From contig NC_019966.1 in assembly GCF_000328565.1 (NCBI RefSeq), forward strand, positions 4,092,001 to 4,156,000: a stretch of 64,000 bases of DNA, written 5' to 3'. Both the position numbers and the translations under genes were made by a program. The notes beneath the pieces are model-generated. The model had not been told where the DNA came from, did no database searches, and was given only the letters and a program-made list of their open reading frames with translations. This stretch comes from Mycobacterium sp. JS623. GTDB taxonomy: Bacteria; Actinomycetota; Actinomycetes; Mycobacteriales; Mycobacteriaceae. Below are positions 1-9,013 of this stretch, one piece after another. The stretch's first letter is position 1. Each line of letters begins with the position of its first letter.

Positions 1-2
1 CC

Positions 3-857
3 GTGCGCGAGGCAATCGAGTCCGCACCGCATCCCGACAGTATGCCGTCGATGGCACACATCGAAAACTGTGCAATTCCTGGCCCGGCAGGCCAGATTCG
101 CGCCCTCATTTACCGCCCCTCACCGGAGCCCGGGGGCCCCGTATTGGTGTACCTGCACGGCGGCGGACTGGTGATGGGCTCCAACCATTCGTTCGAGCCG
201 CTGGCGAGAGTGCTTGCCGCCGAGTCCAATGCCACCGTGGTGGCAGTCGAGTACCGGCTGGCACCGGAATGTCCGCCCCCCGCCCAATTCGACGATGCGT
301 ATACCGCGACCGTATGGGTGGCCGATCATGCGGACGAACTCGGAGTCGATGCAACACGATTGGCCGTCGTCGGTGACAGCGCGGGGGGTTCCCTTGCCGC
401 AGGCGTCGCGCTGGCGGCCCGCGATCACGACGGCCCAGCGATCTTCTGCCAAGTGCTGCTCTACCCGGGACTGGACCGGGACATGGGGGCACCGTCGATC
501 GTCTCGCTCACAGACGCCCCGATGCTCGGCCACGACGACATCGTCTACATGCACGACCTGGCCGACAGTGGCGCGAGCGCACCGCACGACCAGTACCGCG
601 TGCCCGCCTACGCGACGGACCTGACCGATCTGCCGCCCGCGATCATCGTTACCGCAGAATGCGATCCGATTCGCGACTGGGGCGAGCGCTATGCCGCCAG
701 GCTTCGCGACGCGCGCGTAAAAGTGACGGTCACCCGCTACCCCGGCATGTATCACGGGTTTCTGATGCGATCCGATGCCACCGCGCGGAGTCGGCTGGCG
801 ATCGCCGAGATCGGCGGCCTGCTGCGGGCGAAATTCGCTCATCCGCTGCCGTTTTAG
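3..857 (+). CDS. HSL-family alpha/beta hydrolase (esterase/lipase), 5' end uncertain
   Basis: Carboxylesterase of the hormone-sensitive-lipase (lip) family, likely cytoplasmic, acting on acyl or aryl esters. The oxyanion-hole motif HGGG lies at about residues 52-55. The nucleophile elbow GDSAGG has its Ser at about 126. The probable Asp (DPIRDWG, about 221) and His (MYHGF, about 251) complete the triad. A GTG at base 3 gives 284 aa. Family members usually run about 300-320 aa, so the true start may lie upstream of the window. It leads into a lipid/steroid catabolic region, which suggests ester substrates such as steroid esters; that substrate is inference only. Confidence 0.8.
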   Translation: MREAIESAPHPDSMPSMAHIENCAIPGPAGQIRALIYRPSPEPGGPVLVYLHGGGLVMGSNHSFEPLARVLAAESNATVVAVEYRLAPECPPPAQFDDAYTATVWVADHADELGVDATRLAVVGDSAGGSLAAGVALAARDHDGPAIFCQVLLYPGLDRDMGAPSIVSLTDAPMLGHDDIVYMHDLADSGASAPHDQYRVPAYATDLTDLPPAIIVTAECDPIRDWGERYAARLRDARVKVTVTRYPGMYHGFLMRSDATARSRLAIAEIGGLLRAKFAHPLPF

Positions 858-936
858 CGTCCCGTTCACCGGACGGGTCCGCAGAGAACCGCCCATTTCG
901 AGCACAGAATCGACATAGCCGAGAAGAGGAGACCTG

Positions 937-2013
937 ATGCTCACAGATGAGCGGCGCATAGAGCTGTCCGAAGTGTTGCGTCCCGCATCACCACCTGTCG
1001 ACGTCGACGGCGTCTACACCGACGATCAACGGGAACGGCTGCTCGGCGTCGTCCGCAGCCAGGGTCCCTGGAAACTGATCATCGCCCAGCATTTCGCGTC
1101 GGCTGACGAGCTGATGGCCACGATGAGTGGGGCGTTCCCGGAGGGCTTCGAACCATCCTTGGACCTGTTTTTGACTCCAACCTTTCGCGGTTACCTCGCC
1201 AACTACGGAACAGTCTTGTACCCGGAACTGCACGACTGCTTCTACAACGAAAAGTTCTTGCAGATGGCGAAGCAATACTGGAACGCCGAGTACGCCAAGC
1301 CAGAGATGATGCTGTTCAACATCAACGGCCCATGCGCCAACCGCGACCCCGGCCATTTGGATTCACCGAGCTTCCGTGGAGTGTGCCACGAGAACGCCCC
1401 GACGTGGCTGTGCAGTGTGATGGGTAAGTCCGGCCTGTTCACCGAGTACCTGATCAAGATGGCTCAGGTGATCACGTGGTTCTCGTTGGATGAAGGTAGC
1501 GGATTCACATACTGGCCGGACGGTCCGCTGAAAGCGCCGCAACGCCTCCTGCCGCCGGTGTACAACCGCGGCGTCGTGGTCCAGAACGAGATGATGGTGC
1601 ATCGCGGCGAAGCCAATGGTCCGCTCGATCAGCAGACCCCCGCCGGGTTGGCGTTCGACACGGTGTTCACCGGCGATCCCGGCGATCGCGATCACTGGCT
1701 GCTGAAGAACGGTGACGACGTGGTTGCCCGGCATCACACCAACGAGCTTCGCTTCCTGGTGCATTGGTCGGCCGAGGTGTTCTCCGACTATGACGAGTTG
1801 AAGAAGAACATGGATGGTTCCGACGATCTCACGATCGAGCAGGCGATCGATACGCTGGTCAAAGACGTCAACGCCAACGGCCTCAAGCTCGCAATGCCGG
1901 ACGAGCCGCTGCACGACCCCGAATTCATTCGCATCCTAAACGCGGCCTACGACCTCGGCGGGCCCGCGAGCTATCCCGCAGAGGCTCCCCTCAGCGCCTT
2001 CCAGATGGCCTGA
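937..2013 (+). CDS. Unrecognised 358-aa protein, possible Fe(II)-dependent oxygenase fold
   Basis: I do not recognise this family. The start is well supported: a purine-rich AGAAGAGGAGA sits just before ATG. No signal peptide or membrane segment is apparent. An HLD at about residues 140-142 and a later His in MMVHRGEA (about 222) could form the HxD...H facial triad of a phytanoyl-CoA-dioxygenase-like Fe(II)/2-oxoglutarate enzyme. That is a pattern guess, not a family match. It lies 79 bp after the esterase and converges on the KshA operon, ending 3 bp before the SDR stop. A role in side-chain or ring oxidation of a steroid-like compound is inferred from context. Confidence 0.6.
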   Translation: MLTDERRIELSEVLRPASPPVDVDGVYTDDQRERLLGVVRSQGPWKLIIAQHFASADELMATMSGAFPEGFEPSLDLFLTPTFRGYLANYGTVLYPELHDCFYNEKFLQMAKQYWNAEYAKPEMMLFNINGPCANRDPGHLDSPSFRGVCHENAPTWLCSVMGKSGLFTEYLIKMAQVITWFSLDEGSGFTYWPDGPLKAPQRLLPPVYNRGVVVQNEMMVHRGEANGPLDQQTPAGLAFDTVFTGDPGDRDHWLLKNGDDVVARHHTNELRFLVHWSAEVFSDYDELKKNMDGSDDLTIEQAIDTLVKDVNANGLKLAMPDEPLHDPEFIRILNAAYDLGGPASYPAEAPLSAFQMA

Positions 2014-2016
2014 TCG

Positions 2017-2814
2017 CTAGCGCACTATGACCGGGCTGGGCTCTCGCGGCGCCCCCAGCAAGTCGCGGTGCGACGGCGGTTGTCGCCCGTCCTCATCGGT
2101 GATGGCGTAGCGCAGTGCGACCTCAGCCCCGATCACGGTGTGGCCAGACAACTCGCCGAGATCGGGATCGTGGTACAGCGCATTGATCAAATGTCCAGTG
2201 AATTCGGGAGTTTCGGCGTGTTTGGCTGTCGCGGCAAGTGCGTCGGGATTTCCGGCGAACGCGCCGCGGAACCGCTCGGTGAGCAGTATCCCCATCCAGA
2301 TCGACACCGTGGCCACCCCGGTGTCGCGGAAGTCCACTGCCATGTCGGCGGCCATCTTGTCCAAGCCCGCCTTCTGTGCGCCGTACGCCGGACCGTGCAT
2401 GTAGCACACCGATCCGGGCGACGATGTGAACACGATCAGACCGCGACCCTGACGCACCATCAGCGGCGCGGCGTGCCACGACGCCACATACGCCGACCGC
2501 AGACCGACATCGAGAACATCGGCCAGCTCGAGTGGCTTCTCCCAGAACGGCTTTGGATTCGTCAGGTCGTCATGAATGGCCGCGGCGTTGTTGACCAACA
2601 GATCCAGCCGGCCACTCTCGTGCTCGACTCGCTCGAACAACGCGCCCACCGCGGCATCGTCACGGTGGTCGACGGGCACCGCAATTCCGCCGTCCTCCGG
2701 CTCGGTCACGGTCCTGCCGGTCAGATACACCCGCCAGCCGTGGGCGACGAGAGCCGCGGCGATGCCACGTCCTGCGCCACGACTGGCCCCGGTGACTACC
2801 GCAACACGTTTCAC
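2017..2814 (-). CDS. Short-chain dehydrogenase/reductase (SDR)
   Basis: Classical NAD(P)-dependent SDR of 265 aa. The N-terminus carries the cofactor motif TGASRGAGRG, followed by NNAA, and the catalytic pair appears as YGAQK with an upstream TSSPGS serine segment. The start is GTG. It is the last gene of a minus-strand operon with the KshA-like oxygenase and a small Cys protein; the gap to the latter is 10 bp. It probably oxidises or reduces a hydroxyl/keto group of the same substrate, for example a hydroxysteroid dehydrogenase step. Its specificity cannot be read from the sequence. Confidence 0.8.
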   Translation of the reverse strand: MKRVAVVTGASRGAGRGIAAALVAHGWRVYLTGRTVTEPEDGGIAVPVDHRDDAAVGALFERVEHESGRLDLLVNNAAAIHDDLTNPKPFWEKPLELADVLDVGLRSAYVASWHAAPLMVRQGRGLIVFTSSPGSVCYMHGPAYGAQKAGLDKMAADMAVDFRDTGVATVSIWMGILLTERFRGAFAGNPDALAATAKHAETPEFTGHLINALYHDPDLGELSGHTVIGAEVALRYAITDEDGRQPPSHRDLLGAPREPSPVIVR

Positions 2815-2824
2815 GACTACGAAG

Positions 2825-3115
2825 TTACGTCGTCACCGGCACCGTTTCGTCGACCACCGGCAAATCACCGTGGCGCACCGCGTCGAGGATCGAACCGCTG
2901 AGCGCTGAACAGGCCAGGAACAACCCGCGGTCCGCATGCCCCGCCAAGTTCTCGGCGTCGCGTCGTTCGAGGCACCGCGCGAATGCCTCGGCATTCCACT
3001 GAACGCTGGTCTGATTCCAGCTGCTCTTGCGGGCCAAGACGCGGGCTCCGCACCGGCCGCAAGCCACCGGGGCCATCGGAGTTTCGGCGAGACGATTGTC
3101 GGGCCGGACGGTCAT
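2825..3115 (-). CDS. Small Cys-containing protein coupled to KshA-like oxygenase
   Basis: Protein of 96 aa with no assigned function. It has a CxxC (CGRCGARV, residues 19-22) and further Cys at about 48 and 69, so a zinc ribbon or a small metal/redox protein is possible. The start was chosen because its ATG overlaps the TGA of the Rieske oxygenase gene by one base (TGATG), a typical translational-coupling arrangement; the longer frame upstream runs through the oxygenase stop region. The tight coupling suggests that it serves the oxygenase or shares its substrate. It lacks the Cys pattern of a classical [2Fe-2S] or [4Fe-4S] ferredoxin, so an electron-transfer role is unproven. Confidence 0.65.
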   Translation of the reverse strand: MTVRPDNRLAETPMAPVACGRCGARVLARKSSWNQTSVQWNAEAFARCLERRDAENLAGHADRGLFLACSALSGSILDAVRHGDLPVVDETVPVTT

Positions 3116-4254
3116 CACGTTGTTCCTGCAACCGACTTCGCGGCGAGGTTGGCCTCGACGACCTTCATCCACTCCTCGTTCGGGCTGGTGGTGTCGAGTT
3201 CGTATTCGAAGCGATCCGTCATATCGGGCTGTACATCCGCAACGTCGACGTAGAACTGCTCATACCAGCGCCGAAGTTGATAGACCGGTCCGTCCTCCTC
3301 GCACAGCAGTGGATTGTCTACGCGTGCCTTGTTCTTCCAGATCTCGACGTCCTGTTCGAAACCCATCTTGACAAAATCGCCGAGACTGATCGCGGTCTGC
3401 AACGCCGCGTCCCCGGGCAGCGCGTCCGACTTCTTCACAATGATGCCGTACTGCAGCACAAAGGAATTCGCGTCGATCGGATAGTGGCAATTGATCAGTA
3501 TTGTCTTGTGATCGGCGTCTTCATAGTGGTAGGTCAGGTCGTCGATCATGAACGATGGACCGAAATACGATGCTACTGAAGTAGTTCCAAGGAGTGTCGA
3601 TTCCCCGGGGTCACCGATGTCCGGGCGACCCTCGCCGTTCATGTACTGCGTCGCGACATGGCCTTCAAAGATGTTCTTGAAGTGTGTCGGCAGCGATCCG
3701 TGAATGTAGAAGAAGTGCGCCATGTCGACGACATTGTCGATGATCTCGCGGCAGTTGGTGTTGACGACCGTGGTGTACCAATGCCAATCGGTCCACTCGT
3801 CGCTAGTGGCGCCGTCGATCCGGGGAATGCTCACGTCTCGCGGCGGCGGTTTACGCTCGGGGTCGTTCCACACGAACAACATGCCGTCCTGCTCGAGGGT
3901 GGCCCAGGTGGCTGTCCGCGCGAGCTTTGGCACCCGCTTGCTGTACGGCACCTTTTTGCATCGGCCGTCGCCCCCCCAGCGCCAGTCGTGGAACGGGCAC
4001 GCGATCTCGTCGCCCTTCACCTCGCCCTGGGTCAGGTCGCCGCCCATGTGACGGCAGTAGCCGTCGAGCACGTTGATCTTGCCGTCCCCGCTGCGGAACA
4101 CCACCAACTTCTTGCCGAACGCAGTGATCCCGTGGGGCGTGCCGTCGCCGAAATCCCTGGTCAAGCCAAGGCAATGCCAGCCGCGGGCGAACCGCGTGGG
4201 GGCGGCTTCTGCCTCAATCTGCCGAATCTCGTCAGTATCTGACTGCAACGTCAT
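3115..4254 (-). CDS. kshA: 3-ketosteroid 9alpha-hydroxylase oxygenase-like Rieske protein (KshA family)
   Basis: Oxygenase component of a Rieske non-haem iron system, 379 aa, close to the length of M. tuberculosis KshA. The Rieske cluster ligands are C67/H69 (YCRHMGG) and C86/H89 (CPFHDW). The mononuclear iron site is NVVDMAHFFYIHG (about 174-186), including His180 and His185. KshA with its reductase KshB hydroxylates C9 of 3-ketosteroids, which together with KstD opens ring B. It faces a kstD gene across about 100 bp. No reductase gene is in the window, so a distant KshB must supply electrons. Family assignment is firm; the exact substrate is less certain because paralogues differ in side-chain preference. 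Confidence 0.88.
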   Translation of the reverse strand: MTLQSDTDEIRQIEAEAAPTRFARGWHCLGLTRDFGDGTPHGITAFGKKLVVFRSGDGKINVLDGYCRHMGGDLTQGEVKGDEIACPFHDWRWGGDGRCKKVPYSKRVPKLARTATWATLEQDGMLFVWNDPERKPPPRDVSIPRIDGATSDEWTDWHWYTTVVNTNCREIIDNVVDMAHFFYIHGSLPTHFKNIFEGHVATQYMNGEGRPDIGDPGESTLLGTTSVASYFGPSFMIDDLTYHYEDADHKTILINCHYPIDANSFVLQYGIIVKKSDALPGDAALQTAISLGDFVKMGFEQDVEIWKNKARVDNPLLCEEDGPVYQLRRWYEQFYVDVADVQPDMTDRFEYELDTTSPNEEWMKVVEANLAAKSVAGTT

Positions 4255-4354
4255 GACCTTGTTCTACAACCGCGGGACCGCTTACGAAGCCGATCGTCCC
4301 GCTGGAAGGGAGATACCCACCGCCGGGCCGATCCTGCGACTTACCGTCAAACAC

Positions 4355-6058
4355 GTGACGACTGCTCAACGTGCCGCCATTCCCGCGGGCCTACCAGTCC
4401 GCGATACGACTGTTGACTTCTTGGTCGTCGGCTCGGGCACGGGCATGGCCGCGGCGCTGGCGGCCGCCGAGCGCGGCCTGAACGTGCTGATCGTCGAGAA
4501 GTCGGCCTACGTCGGCGGGTCCACCGCGCGGTCCGGCGGCGCCCTATGGCTGCCAGCGAGCCCGGTCCTCGAGGAGAACGGCGCCGGCGACACGTTGCCA
4601 CGTGCAAGTAGGTATCTGGAGTCCGTCGTCGCCGGCACCGCGCCACGGCAACGGTCCACGGGATTCCTTGCCCATCTCGCCGAGACGGTGGACATGCTGC
4701 GGCGCACCACGCCGATGAAGTTCATTTGGGCGCGGGACTACTCCGACTATCACCCGGAACAGCCCGGCGGAGCGGCAGCGGGGCGGACCTGCGAGTGCAA
4801 GCCGTTCGACCTTTCGGTACTCGGTGAATATCGTTCGCGACTGCGCCCCGGGATCATGGAGGCGAAGATTCCGATGCCGACCACCGGTGCGGATTACCGG
4901 TGGATGAACCTGATGGCTCGGGTACCTCGCAAGGGTGTGCCGCTCATCGCCAAGCGTCTGAGCCAAGGGGTGGGCGGCCTGCTGCTCGGCCGGCGCTATA
5001 CCGCAGGCGGACAGGCATTGGCGGCGGGTCTGTTCGCCGGTGTACTACGGGCGGGCATCGGTGTCTGGACGGAAACCGCATTGATGCGGTTGACCACCGA
5101 TGGCGGCCGGGTCACCGGCGCGGTGGTGGATCACGATGGGCGCGAAGTCACCGTGAAGGCTCGACGCGGGATTGTCTTGGCCGCAGGCGGTTTCGATCAC
5201 AGCATGGATATGCGGTGGAAGTTTCAATCCGAATCGCTCGGCGAGCACGCCAGCCTCGGCGCCGAGACCAACACCGGCGACGCGATCCGAATCGCCCAAG
5301 ACGCCGGTGCCGGAATCGATCTCATGGACCAAGCTTGGTGGTTTCCTGCCGTCGCCCCGTTACCTGGCGGCGCGCCGGTGGTGATGCTGGCCGAGCGATC
5401 GCTTCCGGGTTCGCTGATCGTCGACCAAAGCGGCAACCGGTTCGTCAACGAGGCGACCGACTACATGTCATTCGGGCAGCGACTGCTAGAGCTCGAACGC
5501 GCCGGCACGCCCGTCGAGTCGATGTGGATCGTGTTCGACCAGAAGTATCGCAACAGCTATGTGTTTGGCGCCGAACTATTTCCACGTATGCGCATCCCCC
5601 AGGCCTGGTATGACGCAGGCATAGCGCACGGGTCGGACAGCATCGCCGAACTTGGACGCTTGATCGGTGTCTCCCACGAGACGTTGCTCGCCACCGTATA
5701 CCGGTTCAACGAAATGTCTGGTGCCGGAGAGGATTCAGATTTTCATCGTGGACGAAGCGCCTATGACCGTTACTACGGCGATCCCACCGTCACCCCGAAC
5801 CCGAATCTGCGTGCACTGGACCAAGGGCCGTTCTACGCGGTGAAGATGGTGCTCAGCGACTTGGGCACCTGCGGCGGCCTACGGGCCGACGAACGCGCCA
5901 GGGTGCTGCGAGAGGACGGCAGTGTCATCGAGGGGCTGTACGCCATCGGCAACACGGCGGCCAACGCCTTCGGAACCACGTATCCCGGTGCGGGCGCGAC
6001 GATCGCACAGGGCTTGGTTTTCGGCTATATCGCAGCGCTTGACGCAGCGGCAAAGTAG
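4355..6058 (+). CDS. kstD: 3-ketosteroid delta1-dehydrogenase (KstD)
   Basis: FAD-dependent dehydrogenase that introduces the C1-C2 double bond in ring A of 3-ketosteroids. The GTG at 4355 gives 567 aa, near the usual 560-570. The N-terminal dinucleotide motif is VVGSGTGM. KstD active-site signatures are visible: SDYHPEQPGG, NEATDYMSF and the C-terminal YPGAGATI with its Tyr and Gly. An upstream in-frame ATG at 4253 would add 34 residues and overlap the kshA start codon on the other strand, so it is disfavoured. The pairing with kshA is that of a steroid nucleus-degradation module. The end abuts the PadR gene, which converges on it. Confidence 0.88.
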   Translation: MTTAQRAAIPAGLPVRDTTVDFLVVGSGTGMAAALAAAERGLNVLIVEKSAYVGGSTARSGGALWLPASPVLEENGAGDTLPRASRYLESVVAGTAPRQRSTGFLAHLAETVDMLRRTTPMKFIWARDYSDYHPEQPGGAAAGRTCECKPFDLSVLGEYRSRLRPGIMEAKIPMPTTGADYRWMNLMARVPRKGVPLIAKRLSQGVGGLLLGRRYTAGGQALAAGLFAGVLRAGIGVWTETALMRLTTDGGRVTGAVVDHDGREVTVKARRGIVLAAGGFDHSMDMRWKFQSESLGEHASLGAETNTGDAIRIAQDAGAGIDLMDQAWWFPAVAPLPGGAPVVMLAERSLPGSLIVDQSGNRFVNEATDYMSFGQRLLELERAGTPVESMWIVFDQKYRNSYVFGAELFPRMRIPQAWYDAGIAHGSDSIAELGRLIGVSHETLLATVYRFNEMSGAGEDSDFHRGRSAYDRYYGDPTVTPNPNLRALDQGPFYAVKMVLSDLGTCGGLRADERARVLREDGSVIEGLYAIGNTAANAFGTTYPGAGATIAQGLVFGYIAALDAAAK

Positions 6059-6733
6059 TCAGTCCGCGTCTTCGGCGTCGGCCTTCTTTTCGACCTCGTA
6101 CCAGTATTCCGGTGCAGGCCAAGGGATCCCCACACGTCCATCGTCACCGGCGCGGGGGAACGTGGCCTCCGCCTCGTCGAGCTCCTTGATCATTTTCAAG
6201 GTCAGCTCGCGCTCGTTGGCGTAGTACCGCTCGGCCCACTGCAGCGCGACACGCGCGTACGCCCACGACGGGTCGGCGCCGGCCCACTTCGCGTCCTTGG
6301 CCGCCTTGCGGTGCATGTCGTCGGCGTAAGCCAGGTGTTCCTGCAGAAGCTCTTTCAGCCTCGCCGGGGTGGTCAGATGTGCCAGGGTCACCCGCAGCAG
6401 GGGGGTGTGCTTGAGCACCGGCGGGTCGAGGGGCGCCTCGTTCGCCCACTTGGTTGCCGCTTCCAGGCCCGCTTGCGTGATCTTGTACAGTCTCCGGTTA
6501 CGCGCCCCGCTGCTGTTCTCGACGCGCGACGTCACCAACCCGAGTTGCTCAAGCTTCTTGAGTTCGGAGTAGATCTGGCTGTAGGCCGGACTCCCATAGA
6601 AGAACCGCATGCTCCAGTCGATCCACTTTCGGATGTCATAGCCCGAGAGCTCGTACTCATAGGAGAGCATGCCTAACAGCGCCCAGCTGGTGCCCGCCAG
6701 ATTCGGCTTGCCCGGCTGCTCGTTGTCTTCCAC
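6059..6733 (-). CDS. PadR-family transcriptional regulator
   Basis: Protein of 224 aa with an N-terminal winged helix (GMLSYEYELSGYDIRKW..., then SQIYSELKKLEQLGLV) typical of PadR, and a C-terminal AphA/Vir-type alpha-helical dimerisation region (about residues 90-190). PadR proteins are usually repressors relieved by aromatic or lipophilic ligands. It is divergent from the thioesterase/KstD2/SDR operon (about 150 bp between) and convergent with kstD, so it is the likely local regulator. No clean ATGT-N8-ACAT operator was seen in the intergenic DNA. Confidence 0.87.
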   Translation of the reverse strand: MEDNEQPGKPNLAGTSWALLGMLSYEYELSGYDIRKWIDWSMRFFYGSPAYSQIYSELKKLEQLGLVTSRVENSSGARNRRLYKITQAGLEAATKWANEAPLDPPVLKHTPLLRVTLAHLTTPARLKELLQEHLAYADDMHRKAAKDAKWAGADPSWAYARVALQWAERYYANERELTLKMIKELDEAEATFPRAGDDGRVGIPWPAPEYWYEVEKKADAEDAD

Positions 6734-6885
6734 GTTTTCAGACTAACAACACTGGTCACAGCCGCAGGAGTCACTCACCGCTGGCCGGGACATCCTGTTG
6801 CCGCTGTCCAGCCCGGTGGCGAAGGCTTGGGTCGATCACCAGCGGGGTGGAGACCGGCATTGCGTGCCAGCTACGGAGGATTCGC

Positions 6886-7461
6886 GTGACGACCCACGAA
6901 ACGCTCACTGCATCGGTGCGTCGGCTCATAGACGCGACCATTCGCACCGAAGCGGATGCGGCGACGATCACGGCGGCGAAGGATGATATCGACTCGGCTA
7001 CAGCACAATCGAGTGCTGCGTTGATGCCGGGATCATTCGGCGTGCAGTCCACACCCGACGGACGATCTATCGCCTTGGGCAATGTCGTCATTGGCGTACG
7101 CAATCCGGTCGCTCCTCCCCTGGTGATTCACGATGGTGCGGACGGCGTGGTGCACACAGACTTCCTTCTGGGCGCCGCCTACGAGGGACCGCCAGGGATG
7201 GTTCACGGCGGTGTCTGCGCGTTGATCCTCGACCACGTTTTGGGCGCGACCGCGCATCTGCCCGGTAGGCCCGCCTACACCGGCACGCTGACGCTGCGGT
7301 ATGTGCGCGGCACTCCCCTCGGACAGCAGCTGCGTGCGGAGGCGCACGTCGAGCGGACGGAGGGATCGAAGACATTCGCAGTCGGGCATATCGCTGACGC
7401 GGAGGGCATCACCGTTCAAGCTGAGGGCGTGTTCATCCATCCGAAGAGAGCCGGGCATTGA
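6886..7461 (+). CDS. PaaI-type hotdog-fold thioesterase
   Basis: Acyl-CoA thioesterase of the 4HBT/PaaI superfamily, 191 aa. The hallmark HGG segment (GMVHGGVCALILDHVLG) is in the middle. I chose the GTG at 6886 because GGAGGA precedes it by 6 bases and because the longer frame has no such site. The gene overlaps the next one: the stop TGA shares bases with a TTG start (TTGA). It opens a four-gene plus-strand operon. It may release free CoA from acyl-CoA intermediates that stall during steroid or fatty-acid breakdown. Confidence 0.8.
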   Translation: MTTHETLTASVRRLIDATIRTEADAATITAAKDDIDSATAQSSAALMPGSFGVQSTPDGRSIALGNVVIGVRNPVAPPLVIHDGADGVVHTDFLLGAAYEGPPGMVHGGVCALILDHVLGATAHLPGRPAYTGTLTLRYVRGTPLGQQLRAEAHVERTEGSKTFAVGHIADAEGITVQAEGVFIHPKRAGH

Positions 7462-9011
7462 CGACTTGGGCCGACGAAACCGACGTGATCGTTGCCGGAT
7501 CCGGCGGCGGGCTGGTCGGCGCGTACACCGCCGCCCGCGAAGGCCTATCGGTCATGGTCGTGGAGGCCAGCGAACTGTTCGGCGGCACCACCGCGTACTC
7601 CGGCGGCGGGGGCATGTGGTTTCCGTGTAACCCGGTCCTGCGCCGGGCCGGTGCCGACGACACCCTCGACGACGCGTTCGCCTACTTCCATGCCGCAGTC
7701 GGCGACCGCACTCCGGTGGAGTTGCAGCGTGCATATGTGTACGGCGGCGCCGAGCTGATCGCCTACCTCGAAGACGACGAACGCTTCGAGTTCGACATCC
7801 TGCCGTGGCCCGATTACTACGGTCGGCTACCGCACGCGCGCATCGACGGGATGCGGCACACCGTCATGAAACCGCTTCCCGCCCAACGCCTTGGCGAGCT
7901 GGCCGACCGGATTCGCGGCCCGTTGGACAGGGAGCGTCTGGGCGCGGACGTGCCGAAGTATCTGATCGGAGGGCGGGCGCTGATCGGCCGGTTTCTCGCA
8001 GCGATCACGTCGTACCCGCGTGCCTCGGTTAATCTCAACAGCCCGCTGGTCGAGTTGGTCACGTCCGACGGCTGCGTCCTCGGCGCAGTGGTCGAGCAGG
8101 ACGGTCGACGCCGCACCATCCGCGCCCGCGCCGGCGTGCTTCTGGCCGCGGGCGGCTTCGAGAACAATCCCGCCCTGCGCCAACGCTTTGGTGTGCCCGG
8201 GGATGCCCGGGACACCATGGGCGCGCCAGGCAATCTCGGCCTGGCGCTGCAGGCCGGCATCGCCGCAGGCGCTGCGACCGACCTGATGGACCAGGCCTGG
8301 TGGTCGCCCGGGTTCAGCCATCCCGACGGACGCTCCGCATTCTCGCTGTGGTTCACCGGCGGCATCTTCGTCGGTCAGAATGGCAAGCGTTTCGTCAACG
8401 AATCCGCACCTTACGACCGGATCGGCAAGGCAATCATCGACCAGATCTCCAGTGGTGCAATGACATTGCCGTTCTGGATGATCTACGACGACCGCGAAGG
8501 ACTTGTCCCGCCCGTGAAGGCCACTAATGTGTCGATGGTCGACCCCGAGCGCTACGTCGACGCCGGCCTGTGGCACACCGGGGACACGCTGCCCGAACTC
8601 GCGGCCAAGATCGGAGTCGATGCCGACAACCTCGTCGAGACGATGAAGCGCTACAACGAGTTCGTCGCAGCGGGCGTCGACGACGACTTCGGGCGCGGCG
8701 ACGAGGCCTATGACCGCGCGTTTTCGGGCGGCAAGTCACCGATGGTGTCGATCGACAAGGCGCCCTATCACGCCGCCGCGTTCGGGCTCTCCGATCTGGG
8801 CACCAAGGGCGGCCTCGTCACCGACAGCCACGCCCGCGTGCTCGACACCGACGGCAACCCGATCCGTGGACTCTATGCCGCGGGCAACACGATGGCCGCG
8901 GTGACCGGCGCCGTCTATCCGGGCGGCGGCATCCCCATCGGAGCGTCGATGTTGTTCAGCCACCTCGCCGCACTTCATATGGCGACTCATATCTCACCCA
9001 GGAGGAACTGA
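7458..9011 (+). CDS. Second KstD-like FAD-dependent 3-oxosteroid dehydrogenase
   Basis: Flavoprotein of 517 aa, KstD/fumarate-reductase superfamily. It carries the FAD motif VAGSGGGLVG, and KstD-like elements PDYYGRLP, NESAPYDRIG and YPGGGIPIG occupy the same order as in the first copy. It starts at a TTG that overlaps the thioesterase stop (TTGA); no other start near the FAD motif is compatible. It is about 50 aa shorter than the first KstD, so it is a divergent paralogue probably acting on another intermediate, such as a 3-keto-4-ene or 5alpha compound or a bile-acid-like substrate. Substrate is inference. Confidence 0.82.
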   Translation: MTTWADETDVIVAGSGGGLVGAYTAAREGLSVMVVEASELFGGTTAYSGGGGMWFPCNPVLRRAGADDTLDDAFAYFHAAVGDRTPVELQRAYVYGGAELIAYLEDDERFEFDILPWPDYYGRLPHARIDGMRHTVMKPLPAQRLGELADRIRGPLDRERLGADVPKYLIGGRALIGRFLAAITSYPRASVNLNSPLVELVTSDGCVLGAVVEQDGRRRTIRARAGVLLAAGGFENNPALRQRFGVPGDARDTMGAPGNLGLALQAGIAAGAATDLMDQAWWSPGFSHPDGRSAFSLWFTGGIFVGQNGKRFVNESAPYDRIGKAIIDQISSGAMTLPFWMIYDDREGLVPPVKATNVSMVDPERYVDAGLWHTGDTLPELAAKIGVDADNLVETMKRYNEFVAAGVDDDFGRGDEAYDRAFSGGKSPMVSIDKAPYHAAAFGLSDLGTKGGLVTDSHARVLDTDGNPIRGLYAAGNTMAAVTGAVYPGGGIPIGASMLFSHLAALHMATHISPRRN

Positions 9012-9013
9012 CT

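Noticed and set aside
120..959. 279-codon minus-strand frame over the esterase
   Set aside because: Antisense to a gene with a complete catalytic triad; no family resemblance.
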